From the NCBI GenBank assembly GCA_017307165.1, contig JAFKGK010000008.1, forward strand, positions 62,001 through 126,000: a stretch of DNA of 64,000 bases, written 5' to 3'. The position numbers and the translations under genes are program-made. This document shows, piece by piece, positions 27,587 through 35,420 of this stretch. Within the stretch, counting starts at the first letter, position 1. The number at the start of each line of letters is the position of its first letter. A model generated the notes under the pieces. The model saw only the letters and a list, made by a program, of their open reading frames with translations. It did no database searches and was not told where the DNA came from. This DNA is from Candidatus Melainabacteria bacterium (lineage in GTDB: Bacteria > Cyanobacteriota > Vampirovibrionia > Obscuribacterales > Obscuribacteraceae).

Positions 27587-28771
27587 TTATTTCTTTTTGC
27601 CGAAGATCGCTGGAAGCTTGAATCCGCCTGCGCCGCCGCCTTCTTTTTGGGTGAGGAGCAGTTGTTGCTCTCCAGCCAGACGACGTGCCAGTGAATCGAG
27701 TGCTTTGCCCAATGGAGTGTGACCGGGAGCGACCTGACCCTGGTTATTAACCCACTTGGCTGTCTTTGTATCGTTTGGAATCTCGTGGAAGACCGGATAG
27801 TTGAGGTTGGCACGGCACTCTGACAAAACGTCTTGTGGGAGCCACTCGGAGCGGTTGACGACCAGGAGTAGTTTTTCCTGGTTGTAGTGCGCTTTAAAGG
27901 TATCGAGACACTTACGAGCGTTGAGGATGGCAGCCCAGTTGTATTCGGTTACGACGAGCACATGGTCGGCCAAGTCGAGTGTGGCGATGGCCCTTTCGTC
28001 CAAAAGGTTTTTGGGCAGATCGACAACGGTAAATCGAAACTCTTGCTTCGATGTATAGAGGATTTCTTGAACCTGAGCAGCATATATATCACCGATATCC
28101 TCCAACTCTGGAGGTGCTGCAAGGATGCTCACCTTATCGTCGTAACGCGTCATCAGGTTGCGCAGATAAGTAGCGTCAAAATTGGTGTGCGAAAAGTCGA
28201 TGGTGCTCAAGCTGAAGGCAGGCTCCAGGTTGAGATAGTGCGAGACCATGCCAAATTGGAGGTCGAGGTCGACGATCGCGGTCTCACCGTACTTGCCGAG
28301 ATAACCGGCGAGGTTGGTACAGATGGTGGTGGCACCGATGCCACCAGTAGGACTGAATACGCCGATGACTTTGCCGGCGGCAGTCGAGACGGACTCGGAT
28401 TGGTGCTTGAGCTGGATGGACTGCACAGCGGCCGGGAGGTCGGTGCGCCAACGCTCAGCATCCAAGAAGTCCGAAGCCCCGAGTCGATACGCAGTACGGA
28501 TCAACTCGGGGTCCGGAACCTCGTAGCTAACGAAGAAGTAGAGTTGCGGGAAAGTTTCCCGCAACTCTGCTAACAGAGACAGTCCGCGTACAGGAGCAGG
28601 GCTGAGCTCGATCCACACAAGTTTGGGATGCAAGCTACCAATCTGTTCTCGCGCCATGCTACCGGAGACCGTGCTCACTAGAGCCAATGAAGGCTGGCTG
28701 TGAATAAGGTCTTCGATGGTCTGACGTTTGTCCAAACCAGCGTCACAGACAAGCAGTGTGGTCAGTTTCAT
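27587..28771 (-). CDS. tadZ: Tad pilus localisation protein TadZ/CpaE
   Basis: A 394-residue protein with an N-terminal receiver-like domain (1-120) in which the usual phospho-Asp is replaced (LVWIELSP), then a ParA/MinD-type ATPase domain from about residue 134. The deviant Walker A reads SPTGGIGATT (140-149): the lysine normally preceding GG is threonine and the second lysine is alanine. TadZ proteins set the polar position of Tad machines and often have altered P-loops, so it may bind ATP without hydrolysing it. A Gly/Lys-rich tail ends the protein. It is followed directly by tadA. Confidence 0.92.
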   Translation of the reverse strand: MKLTTLLVCDAGLDKRQTIEDLIHSQPSLALVSTVSGSMAREQIGSLHPKLVWIELSPAPVRGLSLLAELRETFPQLYFFVSYEVPDPELIRTAYRLGASDFLDAERWRTDLPAAVQSIQLKHQSESVSTAAGKVIGVFSPTGGIGATTICTNLAGYLGKYGETAIVDLDLQFGMVSHYLNLEPAFSLSTIDFSHTNFDATYLRNLMTRYDDKVSILAAPPELEDIGDIYAAQVQEILYTSKQEFRFTVVDLPKNLLDERAIATLDLADHVLVVTEYNWAAILNARKCLDTFKAHYNQEKLLLVVNRSEWLPQDVLSECRANLNYPVFHEIPNDTKTAKWVNNQGQVAPGHTPLGKALDSLARRLAGEQQLLLTQKEGGGAGGFKLPAIFGKKK

Positions 28772-28872
28772 AAATTCAGCTTTCTCCCCCTGTTGGAGCC
28801 CTAACTATTTCTACCCAATAGCCAGGAAATCTCACTTGGTATGTCTTTCATATACTTACGGAACTAAACAAT

Positions 28873-29832
28873 TTAGCCTTTGGGTACGGAAAGAACATCC
28901 TTTTTACTACCGGACCAGATTTCAATTTCGTGCAGCGGAGGCGGCGGTGGTGCCATAGGCGCCATGCCACCAGGTCCACCCATAGGCATGGGGCCTGCAT
29001 CAGGCGCACCAGGCAAGGGCGGCGGAGGCAACGCAGACGGAGGCGGCAAGGAGCCGATATCAGCCTTAGGAGCAGCGGGCTTCACAAAGAGTGAAGTCAC
29101 GTCAACTGTTGCAACCGGAGTGTGGTCTTTGTCGTTTCTGAGCGTCAGATAAAGTTTGGATGCAGTCATCGCCTTGATGAGCTTGTTGGAGTCTTCGGGC
29201 GAAAGCGAAACGGTCACAGATGAAGCTGCCACGGAAGCGGTGCCGCCGGGAGCCTTTTGGAACATTTGGCCTACTGCAATTACTTCTACATCGGACAAGA
29301 TGGGAGCAACTTTGGTGTCGCCGCCTGCGCCAACCATGGCAATTACGTCCACGTGTGATTCAGGAGTGACAAAACCAGCAACTGCTGAGTTGCTGTCAAC
29401 TGCGAAGGTGACAGCTCTCATCCCTTCTTTCAATTTGGCTTCGAAACCGAGCGAAATGCCGGTGGGAGCCAAATCGTGCTGAGATACGATCGATCCAGTC
29501 TGAATGCCATATTTGGCAATACGACCGGCAGCCAGCGAAGCCGAAGTCAAAGCATCCATAGGAATCTTGTTCTGCTCGATTTCTTTTTCTTCTAGTGCTT
29601 CTACTGGGATGGTGGAGCCTTCAGGAATATCCTTGATGGCATAAACCACTTTACCCTTGGCGCTCATTTTGGCGACAAGGTCAGCTTCTCTAGCCTTCAA
29701 CTGATTCTCTTGAGCAGCCTGGTTGGAGGTAACCATCATAGTGATGAGTACGGCCAAACCGACGATCAAAACGAGCATCAGGGCTGGAGGCATTCGAGAT
29801 AACTGAAGAAATAACGCACGTAATGGATTCAT
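28873..29832 (-). CDS. cpaB: Tad pilus protein CpaB/RcpC
   Basis: A 319-residue protein anchored by one N-terminal helix (about 17-36) with a periplasmic SAF domain (VVYAIKDIPEGSTIPVEALE, about 61-80) and an RcpC/CpaB core (AVTFAVDSNSAVAGFVTPES, VDVIAMV). The last 65 residues are unusually rich in proline, glycine and methionine. In other species CpaB helps the secretin in the outer membrane, yet no secretin gene (RcpA/CpaC) is in this locus. It is the first gene of the assembly operon as read here, with a 101-base gap before tadZ. Confidence 0.88.
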   Translation of the reverse strand: MNPLRALFLQLSRMPPALMLVLIVGLAVLITMMVTSNQAAQENQLKAREADLVAKMSAKGKVVYAIKDIPEGSTIPVEALEEKEIEQNKIPMDALTSASLAAGRIAKYGIQTGSIVSQHDLAPTGISLGFEAKLKEGMRAVTFAVDSNSAVAGFVTPESHVDVIAMVGAGGDTKVAPILSDVEVIAVGQMFQKAPGGTASVAASSVTVSLSPEDSNKLIKAMTASKLYLTLRNDKDHTPVATVDVTSLFVKPAAPKADIGSLPPPSALPPPPLPGAPDAGPMPMGGPGGMAPMAPPPPPLHEIEIWSGSKKDVLSVPKG

Positions 29833-30260
29833 TACGGTTCCCCCTTCTGTCTTTCTTTGTGAGAAAGATTAACCATCTACTATTAACGCACATCAGTGAA
29901 ACAGAGACAACGGATGTCCCCGCCCACGCCCAAAAAAGTTGTACCCGCGGGCGCAACATATCTATCAACGCTGCATGCGTCGCTCGATAGATGCTTGATT
30001 TCTAGAAAGCCTGATGGATGCCCGGGTATCACGTTTTGTGCTAGTGAATGCAGGCCCCGCGGCCACTGACAACCGTGCCGCAATTGTACTGATAATTTGC
30101 TCAGTTGTCCAAAGAGCACGCTCAGCAAGACTGGCTCACGATCGGCGTTTTGAGACAAAGAGCAAGCTGCCAAGCATTGCGGTGCAAAACTTGAGTTAAA
30201 TATTTTGCCACCACGATGTGGTGGCATACAAAACTTTGCGCTTGCGAAGCGAGCAAGCTC
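29833..30260. other. Gene-free stretch between cpaB and the first Flp pilin
   Basis: About 430 bases with no supportable gene. It should hold the promoter of the Tad assembly operon on the minus strand. I see an inverted repeat, ATCTATC (29960-29966) with GATAGAT (29986-29992), with a smaller ACGC/GCGT pair nested inside, and a strong hairpin at 30206-30226. No promoter hexamers stand out. Confidence 0.5.
30206..30226 (-). terminator. Hairpin after the first Flp pilin gene
   Basis: TGCCACCAC (30206-30214) and GTGGTGGCA (30218-30226) form a perfect 9-bp stem with a 3-base loop about 35 bases past the pilin stop codon. What follows on the minus strand is A/T-rich but not a clean T-run. Its stem resembles that of the terminator after the second pilin gene. 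Confidence 0.55.
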
Positions 30261-30497
30261 TCAAGAGCTAGAAGACGATGCTGTATCAGACAAGTTATTG
30301 AGCTGGCTCGATACTGAGCTAAAGGCCTTGGAAACCGCTGGCTGTAAAGTACCGCTGCTCAGACCGAATGTAAGAGCCACCAGGATCGACACAAAGGCGA
30401 TGATGGCACCATATTCGGTAATACCCTGTCCGTTTTCATCACGTCTGCAAAGCGCAAGCAACCTGGCAAGCGGTTCCTTTGCCTGACGACTTTTCAC
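30261..30497 (-). CDS. flp: Flp-type (type IVb) pilin
   Basis: A 78-residue pilin precursor. A charged leader ends in ENGQG, the prepilin peptidase site, followed by ITEYGAIIAFVSILVALTFG: Glu at +3 and Tyr at +4 of the mature protein are the Flp hallmark, and the hydrophobic stretch forms the fibre core. The mature tail ends in a serine run. The leader is longer and more basic than that of the second pilin. It is one of two pilin paralogs upstream of the Tad assembly genes on the same strand; no TadV-type peptidase is in the window. Confidence 0.92.
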   Translation of the reverse strand: MKSRQAKEPLARLLALCRRDENGQGITEYGAIIAFVSILVALTFGLSSGTLQPAVSKAFSSVSSQLNNLSDTASSSSS

Positions 30498-30589
30498 AAT
30501 TGCCCCCTGATAATTGTGCTGATAAATAGGACGCCACTAAAGGCAGACAGAAAGGTCCAATAACAAAAATCACTTGACGACTGAGGAAT

Positions 30590-30624
30590 AAAAAAAATGG
30601 TGGCAGTACAATCTGCCACCATTT
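30590..30624 (-). terminator. Rho-independent terminator of the second Flp pilin gene
   Basis: AAATGGTGGCAG (30595-30606) pairs perfectly with CTGCCACCATTT (30613-30624) around a 6-base loop; on the minus strand the stem runs into eight T. It lies about 50 bases beyond the pilin stop codon. A strong terminator here means the pilin is made from its own short transcript, fitting a high-copy structural protein. Confidence 0.88.
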
Positions 30625-30673
30625 GATTGACCTTCAACAGGCCCTGTACGTGGCCTTATCAGCTGCTCTGTGA

Positions 30674-30883
30674 TTAGGAGCTGGCCGATGCTGCTACGTT
30701 GGACAGGTTGTTCAACTGGGATACTACCGAGCTGAATGCCTTAGAAATCGCGGCGGTGAGAGCACCTTGGGTAATAGAAAATACAACAGCTACCAGGATG
30801 GCTACGAATGCCAAGATAGCGCCGTATTCTGTGATACCTTGTCCTGACTCGTCAGCAACATACCTGTTAATTGTTTCGCTCAT
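30674..30883 (-). CDS. flp: Flp-type (type IVb) pilin
   Basis: A 69-residue pilin precursor beginning MSETINRYVADESGQG, with cleavage expected after that glycine and the mature chain starting ITEYGAILAFVAILVAVVF. The start at 30883 is set by a perfect GGAGG (30889-30893) five bases upstream; a longer in-frame extension would lack one. The C-terminal half (ISKAFSSVVSQLNNLS) is nearly identical to the first pilin, showing a duplication. It has its own terminator and the best ribosome binding site of the locus, so it is probably the major pilin. Confidence 0.93.
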   Translation of the reverse strand: MSETINRYVADESGQGITEYGAILAFVAILVAVVFSITQGALTAAISKAFSSVVSQLNNLSNVAASASS

Positions 30884-31372
30884 GCAAACCTCCTTCAACG
30901 GATCCGAGGGGTACATTTTACACAAAATTGGAACTAGTTAAAGTACCAAGTGTAAAAAGCACTGAACCCGCGAAATTGTAAATTTAGTAACTGATAAAAA
31001 GCAAAGCACAGAGACCAGTAAATCTAACCTATGTGGTACCTCCTAATCGAGGGCTTTACTTGTGTTTGATGTATTCCCAGACATTGAAATAATCAAACCG
31101 CGGTTTTGTTTTCGTTTTGCTCCAATAGTGTAGTTCAGGTGGTTTTGGGCGGGTGATTCACACCCGATAAATCGATCTTAGCTTGCCAAGCCCAACCTGC
31201 CTAGTGGCAGTCAAGCCAATTTTTGTTGCCTGCACAACATTTTGGCCATAAATTTTTTAGGCCTGCCAAGTAGCGGCATTTCAAAAGGACAAACTGTCCA
31301 AAATTTGCCGCATACTTGCTCATTATTCCGTTACAATCGCTCGCGAGCCTTGCTAGCAGATACGATAAAAAC
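30884..31372. other. Gene-free divergent promoter region
   Basis: About 490 bases between the major pilin (minus) and the toroid protein (plus). TAAAAT on the minus strand (30915-30920) is a possible -10 for the pilin, and TACAAT (31332-31337) on the plus strand a possible -10 for the next gene; neither has a clear -35. A 12-base palindrome AAACCGCGGTTT sits at 31095-31106 and a small inverted repeat GGACA/TGTCC at 31287-31299. These could be operators. No gene is supported. Confidence 0.5.
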
Positions 31373-32347
31373 ATGGATCAACTCTCAATCACCAGAGATA
31401 AAGCACGCGCATACCTCAAAAAGGTGCAGCGTACAGACGGGTTCTTTCCATATAAGGCATCCGGAGATCCATCTACTGAAGCCACGGCATGGGCGGCCAT
31501 CGCTCTTTGCAAAAATGCAGAACCTGCTTTGCCAGCTTTGACTGATGCCTTACGCGCACTCGCCAATAGCCAGGGCACAAAAGGAGGCTGGGCGACACGT
31601 CAGGACACCGGTCGACCGGATTGGACGTCTGGTCCGGCAACACTTGCGCTACGAGTGGCAATGCCGAGATTGAAACCAGCCTTGGCCAGCGAGCAAAGAT
31701 TGGCAATGAGCAGCCGCCGCGGCCTCGACTATCTATTAGAGAGCCGCACAGATTTTTATGGCCCCACGGCAAGACTCTTGCTATTTCTCACAAAAGGTCG
31801 CTCCGGCCTCGATTATTCGCGCGGCTGGCCGTGGGATCCGGAGTGCTTTCACTGGATAGAACCTACTGCTTATTGCCTGATGGCCGCAAAGATCCCCAAT
31901 CAGCCCAAAAAAGGTGCTCTTGGCGAGATGATCGAGTTGGCCGAGCGCTTCATCCTCGATCACCACTGCATCGATGGTGGATGGAATCACGGCAACAACA
32001 TCACTCTAGGCGCCTACCTGCCGTCCTATCGCTTGACCACAGCCGAAGCACTTTTGGCCCTGCAAAATCGTCGAGACGACAAAAAAGTAGATCAGGCCGT
32101 GCATTATCTAAGCAAGCAATCGCAGTCGGACAGCTCCGCGCATGCGCTTGCCATGTCGATCCTCGCACTTGCTGCCTACCAAAAATCGCATGCCACCAAT
32201 TTTGATCGCGAGCTCAAACAACTGATGGCGCGTCAAAAAGATGATGGCAGCTTTGGTCATGATTCTTCCGTACTTGTAACAGCGCTTGCTCTTTTGGCAT
32301 TGGAAACCGCCCTGGATACCGACGATCAGTTGTTGATGATGAAATAA
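31373..32347 (+). CDS. Prenyltransferase/squalene-cyclase-repeat (alpha/alpha toroid) protein
   Basis: A 324-residue protein built of repeated helix pairs with QW-like motifs: LKKVQRTDGFFPYKASGDPS near the start, SQGTKGGWATRQDTG, HHCIDGGWNHGN and RQKDDGSFGHDS near the end. This is the alpha/alpha-toroid architecture of squalene-hopene cyclases and prenyltransferases, but it is half the length of a cyclase and lacks a DxDD motif, so catalysis is doubtful. There is no signal peptide. The ATG at 31373 gives the start best matching the repeats. It is nine bases upstream of a Tat-exported DUF362 protein, and the two probably act together. Confidence 0.75.
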   Translation: MDQLSITRDKARAYLKKVQRTDGFFPYKASGDPSTEATAWAAIALCKNAEPALPALTDALRALANSQGTKGGWATRQDTGRPDWTSGPATLALRVAMPRLKPALASEQRLAMSSRRGLDYLLESRTDFYGPTARLLLFLTKGRSGLDYSRGWPWDPECFHWIEPTAYCLMAAKIPNQPKKGALGEMIELAERFILDHHCIDGGWNHGNNITLGAYLPSYRLTTAEALLALQNRRDDKKVDQAVHYLSKQSQSDSSAHALAMSILALAAYQKSHATNFDRELKQLMARQKDDGSFGHDSSVLVTALALLALETALDTDDQLLMMK

Positions 32348-32356
32348 TCTGTCGAG

Positions 32357-33481
32357 ATGGATATGGAAGAAGACAAAGAAAATCAAGATAAAAATGCAGA
32401 AGAAGAAGGTGCGAAGGTCGATAGAAGGGACTTTCTCATCGGGGCGGCATTGGTTGCAGGGGCGGGCGCAAGCGCAGCCGGATTGACAGGCTGCTCTGGT
32501 GGTGGCGACTCAAAAATCACGCGTGATATACCGCTAAAGCTCACTCAGAGTCAGATCGCACGCAAGCGGCAGGGTATGTCGCAAGTAGCGGTCGTGCCCG
32601 TAGCTGATTATAGTGGCGACATCTATGCTCATATAAAGGAGTCTCTGGCTGGCACAAAATTTGTTTGGCCAGATCTCAAAGGCAAGACTGTTGTGCTTAA
32701 ACCCAACATGGTCGAATATCGCGCAGACAAGCCGGTAACGACCAATCCGGCCTTGCTCAGGGCGGCCATCGCCATGGTCCAGGATCTCGGCGCCGGCAAG
32801 GTGATAGTTGCCGAAGGCCCAGGACACATGCGCGATACCGAGTTTCTTCTGGATGTGACAGGTTTGGGTGGTGCTTGCCGCGAGATGGGAGTACCTTTTG
32901 TGGATCTCAATCTCGACGATATCGAAAAACTAGACAATGCCGATGGGCTGACCGGCCTCAAGCATTTTTATCTACCAAAAACCATTGTCCATGCCGATGC
33001 CGTGATAAGCGTGCCCAAGCTTAAAACCCACCATTGGGTCGGCATGACCTGCTCGATGAAAAACCTCTTTGGTACAGTCCCTGGACGCAAATATGGCTGG
33101 CCTAAAAATCTCTTGCACATCAAAGGGATCCCGCACAGCATCATCGATCTGCAGCACCTGGTCAAGCCGGCCATGGCAATCGTGGATGGTATCGAAACAA
33201 TGGAGGGCGATGGCCCAATCAATGGCACCGCCAAGCATCTAGGCCAGGTAATACTTGGACAGGATCTAGCTGCTGTGGATGCGACATGCGCAAGGATCCT
33301 GACTCTCAAGCCGCAAGAGATCAATTACATCAAACTAGCTGGCATGTGCGTAGGCAATATCGATGAAGGCATGATCGAAATAATAGGCACTCCCATTGCG
33401 AGTATTGCTACGCCTTACAAGATGCCGATCACATTTACCAATAAAGAGCTGTTGAAGCAGGCGGCGCAGCAAGGTAGTTAG
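32357..33481 (+). CDS. Tat-exported DUF362 lipoprotein
   Basis: A 374-residue protein. The N-terminus has a twin-arginine signal (VDRRDFLIGAALVAGAG, about residues 22-38) followed by the lipobox LTGC, so it is probably folded in the cytoplasm with a cofactor, exported by Tat and lipid-anchored. The remainder is a DUF362 domain: KTVVLKPNMVEY, the NPALLRAAIAMVQDLGAGKV block, VISVPKLKTHHWVGMTCSMK and LGQDLAAVDATCARI. No ferredoxin cysteine clusters are present, unlike some DUF362 proteins. The function of the family is not established. It is coupled to the toroid protein upstream and ends before a strong terminator. Confidence 0.85.
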   Translation: MDMEEDKENQDKNAEEEGAKVDRRDFLIGAALVAGAGASAAGLTGCSGGGDSKITRDIPLKLTQSQIARKRQGMSQVAVVPVADYSGDIYAHIKESLAGTKFVWPDLKGKTVVLKPNMVEYRADKPVTTNPALLRAAIAMVQDLGAGKVIVAEGPGHMRDTEFLLDVTGLGGACREMGVPFVDLNLDDIEKLDNADGLTGLKHFYLPKTIVHADAVISVPKLKTHHWVGMTCSMKNLFGTVPGRKYGWPKNLLHIKGIPHSIIDLQHLVKPAMAIVDGIETMEGDGPINGTAKHLGQVILGQDLAAVDATCARILTLKPQEINYIKLAGMCVGNIDEGMIEIIGTPIASIATPYKMPITFTNKELLKQAAQQGS

Positions 33482-33530
33482 AGGATATAGGACAGCTCCG
33501 AATACTGCCGGTAGAGTAATGACGGACAAA

Positions 33531-33598
33531 GGACAGACCCAATGATCGCCGCCCCGGTGCTTCGCAAAGGGCGTCTCATCATTGGGTCTATCCTTTTT
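33531..33598 (+). terminator. Long-stem terminator after the DUF362 gene
   Basis: Arms 33531-33546 and 33578-33593 pair over 16 positions with a single mismatch and close a 31-base, GC-rich loop; a run of five T follows at once. It begins 50 bases after the DUF362 stop codon. The stem is unusually long for a simple terminator. Confidence 0.75.
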
Positions 33599-33672
33599 GA
33601 AATCTAACACCTGCCCATCAGTTTTTTAAGTCTTTGCATCTTTCACTGCAAAGGATTATCGGTGACCAACAG

Positions 33673-33729
33673 GGGATTACCATATAGTGAGCCCCGCATT
33701 CTATGAGCGGGGCGGCTATATGGTCTCCC
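33673..33729. repeat. Compound hairpin between convergent genes
   Basis: Nested perfect stems: CCATATAG (33680-33687) with CTATATGG (33716-33723), and inside it GCCCCGC (33691-33697) with GCGGGGC (33707-33713) around a 9-base loop; an outer GGGA/TCCC pair adds four more. It lies 17 bases past the stop codon of the minus-strand glycosyltransferase gene. There is no T-run on either side. It may be a bidirectional transcript end, a small structured RNA or a REP-like element. Confidence 0.65.
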
Positions 33730-33745
33730 TTGTCCCCAGATAACC

Positions 33746-35365
33746 TCAGTGCTTAGGTGCAAACTTCAAAAAATAGAAGTTCTCATTTGGGCACTTTACC
33801 CACCCCCCACTCGCCGGGGCCTTTCCTGCAGGCAAAAATGCAGCCACCATACCCTTTATGCCTTTCTCTCCCAGCACTCTCTTTAAGGCTGGGTCCAGAC
33901 AAGCCGCATTTGCATTGTAAGCGGCAGCATCCGGCAGATCGGCCACCACCCGGATACCTCCGATCACCGCCCAACCAAGCGAACGCGGGATATCCAGAGT
34001 CGCCACCTTTGCTCCCCGCGGCACACCCTGATCCTCTTGCAACCATTTTGCGCAGACCGCCTGATGATCTACCAAATCCGGATGGGCGAGCCGCGCAAAC
34101 ACTGCAGCCGACCGCGTCGAAAACAAGGCGTAGAGAGCAAACGCAATCACAAAGACAAAAGCGGCCGGACGAGGATTGGCATATTTTTTTGCCACCATCG
34201 ACGACCAAAAGATAAAGAGCAAGGCATAAAAAGGCGCCACATACCTGATCGTAAAGGGCGTGTACATATTGAGCGCCACCGCATAAGCCACCAGACCGAA
34301 TACTGCAGGCAAAAGCAAAATCATAGGAGGCGGATCGACGGTTTGACTCTGGCTAACCTTGCGACCAGTAAAAACCAGCACCAGTTGAGCAATCCCTAGA
34401 TACACAAAAAAGGAGATCACATAAAACCACAGACTAAATCCAGTTGCCCAGGCCTGCGCCACAGGATCAAAAATATTTGCATGCCCCGCAAACCAATACG
34501 GTGGAAAATAATGCGTCGGCACGGTCGCCGCCTCGAAAACCCCATCGTACAAAAACACCTGCGGCTCCGAAATAACCACCTGAGCAGGATGCACAAAATT
34601 GTGCGCCTCATTTTTGTATAAAGCGTGCGGACTCGTTGCTGCTCGACTGACAAACCAGGCATAATTGAGAGCCCCAGCATCACTGATTACAAGCCGCTTT
34701 TGCTTAAGCGATAGACAAGTAACAAAAGGCGCTGCCACCAATAACAGCCCCGTTATACAGGCCACCGCACGACGAGGCACCTTGATGCAGCAAAGCAAAA
34801 AACCGGGCACCACAGCCAGGGCCGCAGCCTTGGTCAAAAACGCAGCACCTAGCGCTAACCCTGCAGCAAAGGCCCCTCGAGCCGATCGGCCAAGCGCCAG
34901 ATAAACGGCTAAATACAAAAATGCACTCAGCAACATATCCGGCGTATCGCGCCATACACCAATAGCAAAGACATTTGCTGCAATAAAAAATAAGCGGGCC
35001 GGCCAGGCAAGGTCGCTCGAGAGCATTTTACTTGTCACTAGCCTCTGGACGAGCAAATCAAAACAACAAGCCGCTGCAAGAAGCGCCAGGAGATTTGCGG
35101 CCTTAAAAATTGCGATCTTAAAATATGGATCGACAGGCCAGACCAGAGAAAGCAAAGCCAAGAGCCACGAATACATGGGACTCCAGTAGCTATTGAGTGC
35201 CATCCGCCAATCGCCATTGCGATAAAAAGTGGAGATATCCATATAGGAGATGCAGTCGGACATATCCAGGTCATAGATCGTCAACAAGCCCTGGGCAATG
35301 CCAAGAGCCGCATTGAGCGTCATAAAGATCCAAAAATCGCGATTATTTGAAATAGCCTGAGGCAT
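33746..35365 (-). CDS. GT39-like membrane glycosyltransferase
   Basis: A 539-residue protein with a dozen or so hydrophobic helices and a soluble C-terminal domain of about 130 residues. The first loop contains DLDMSDCISYMDISTFYRNG followed by WSPMYSWLLALLSL, the position where ArnT/PMT-type enzymes carry their acidic catalytic residues. Such enzymes move sugars from polyprenyl-phosphate carriers on the outer face of the inner membrane. The exact donor and acceptor are unknown. It diverges from a run of similar membrane proteins starting at 35421, only 55 bases away, so the two may share a control region. Confidence 0.65.
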   Translation of the reverse strand: MPQAISNNRDFWIFMTLNAALGIAQGLLTIYDLDMSDCISYMDISTFYRNGDWRMALNSYWSPMYSWLLALLSLVWPVDPYFKIAIFKAANLLALLAAACCFDLLVQRLVTSKMLSSDLAWPARLFFIAANVFAIGVWRDTPDMLLSAFLYLAVYLALGRSARGAFAAGLALGAAFLTKAAALAVVPGFLLCCIKVPRRAVACITGLLLVAAPFVTCLSLKQKRLVISDAGALNYAWFVSRAATSPHALYKNEAHNFVHPAQVVISEPQVFLYDGVFEAATVPTHYFPPYWFAGHANIFDPVAQAWATGFSLWFYVISFFVYLGIAQLVLVFTGRKVSQSQTVDPPPMILLLPAVFGLVAYAVALNMYTPFTIRYVAPFYALLFIFWSSMVAKKYANPRPAAFVFVIAFALYALFSTRSAAVFARLAHPDLVDHQAVCAKWLQEDQGVPRGAKVATLDIPRSLGWAVIGGIRVVADLPDAAAYNANAACLDPALKRVLGEKGIKGMVAAFLPAGKAPASGGWVKCPNENFYFLKFAPKH

Positions 35366-35420
35366 TGGTTATAAATGCAGTGTCCTGCCTACTCGTTTCG
35401 CCTATTTTAGCTAAAGCATT

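Noticed and set aside
27887..28573. A 228-codon plus-strand frame opposite tadZ.
   Set aside because: tadZ is clearly the real gene; the antisense frame has no recognisable features.
30014..30199. A 61-codon plus-strand frame in the gap between cpaB and the first pilin.
   Set aside because: Composition is not protein-like and no start signal is present.
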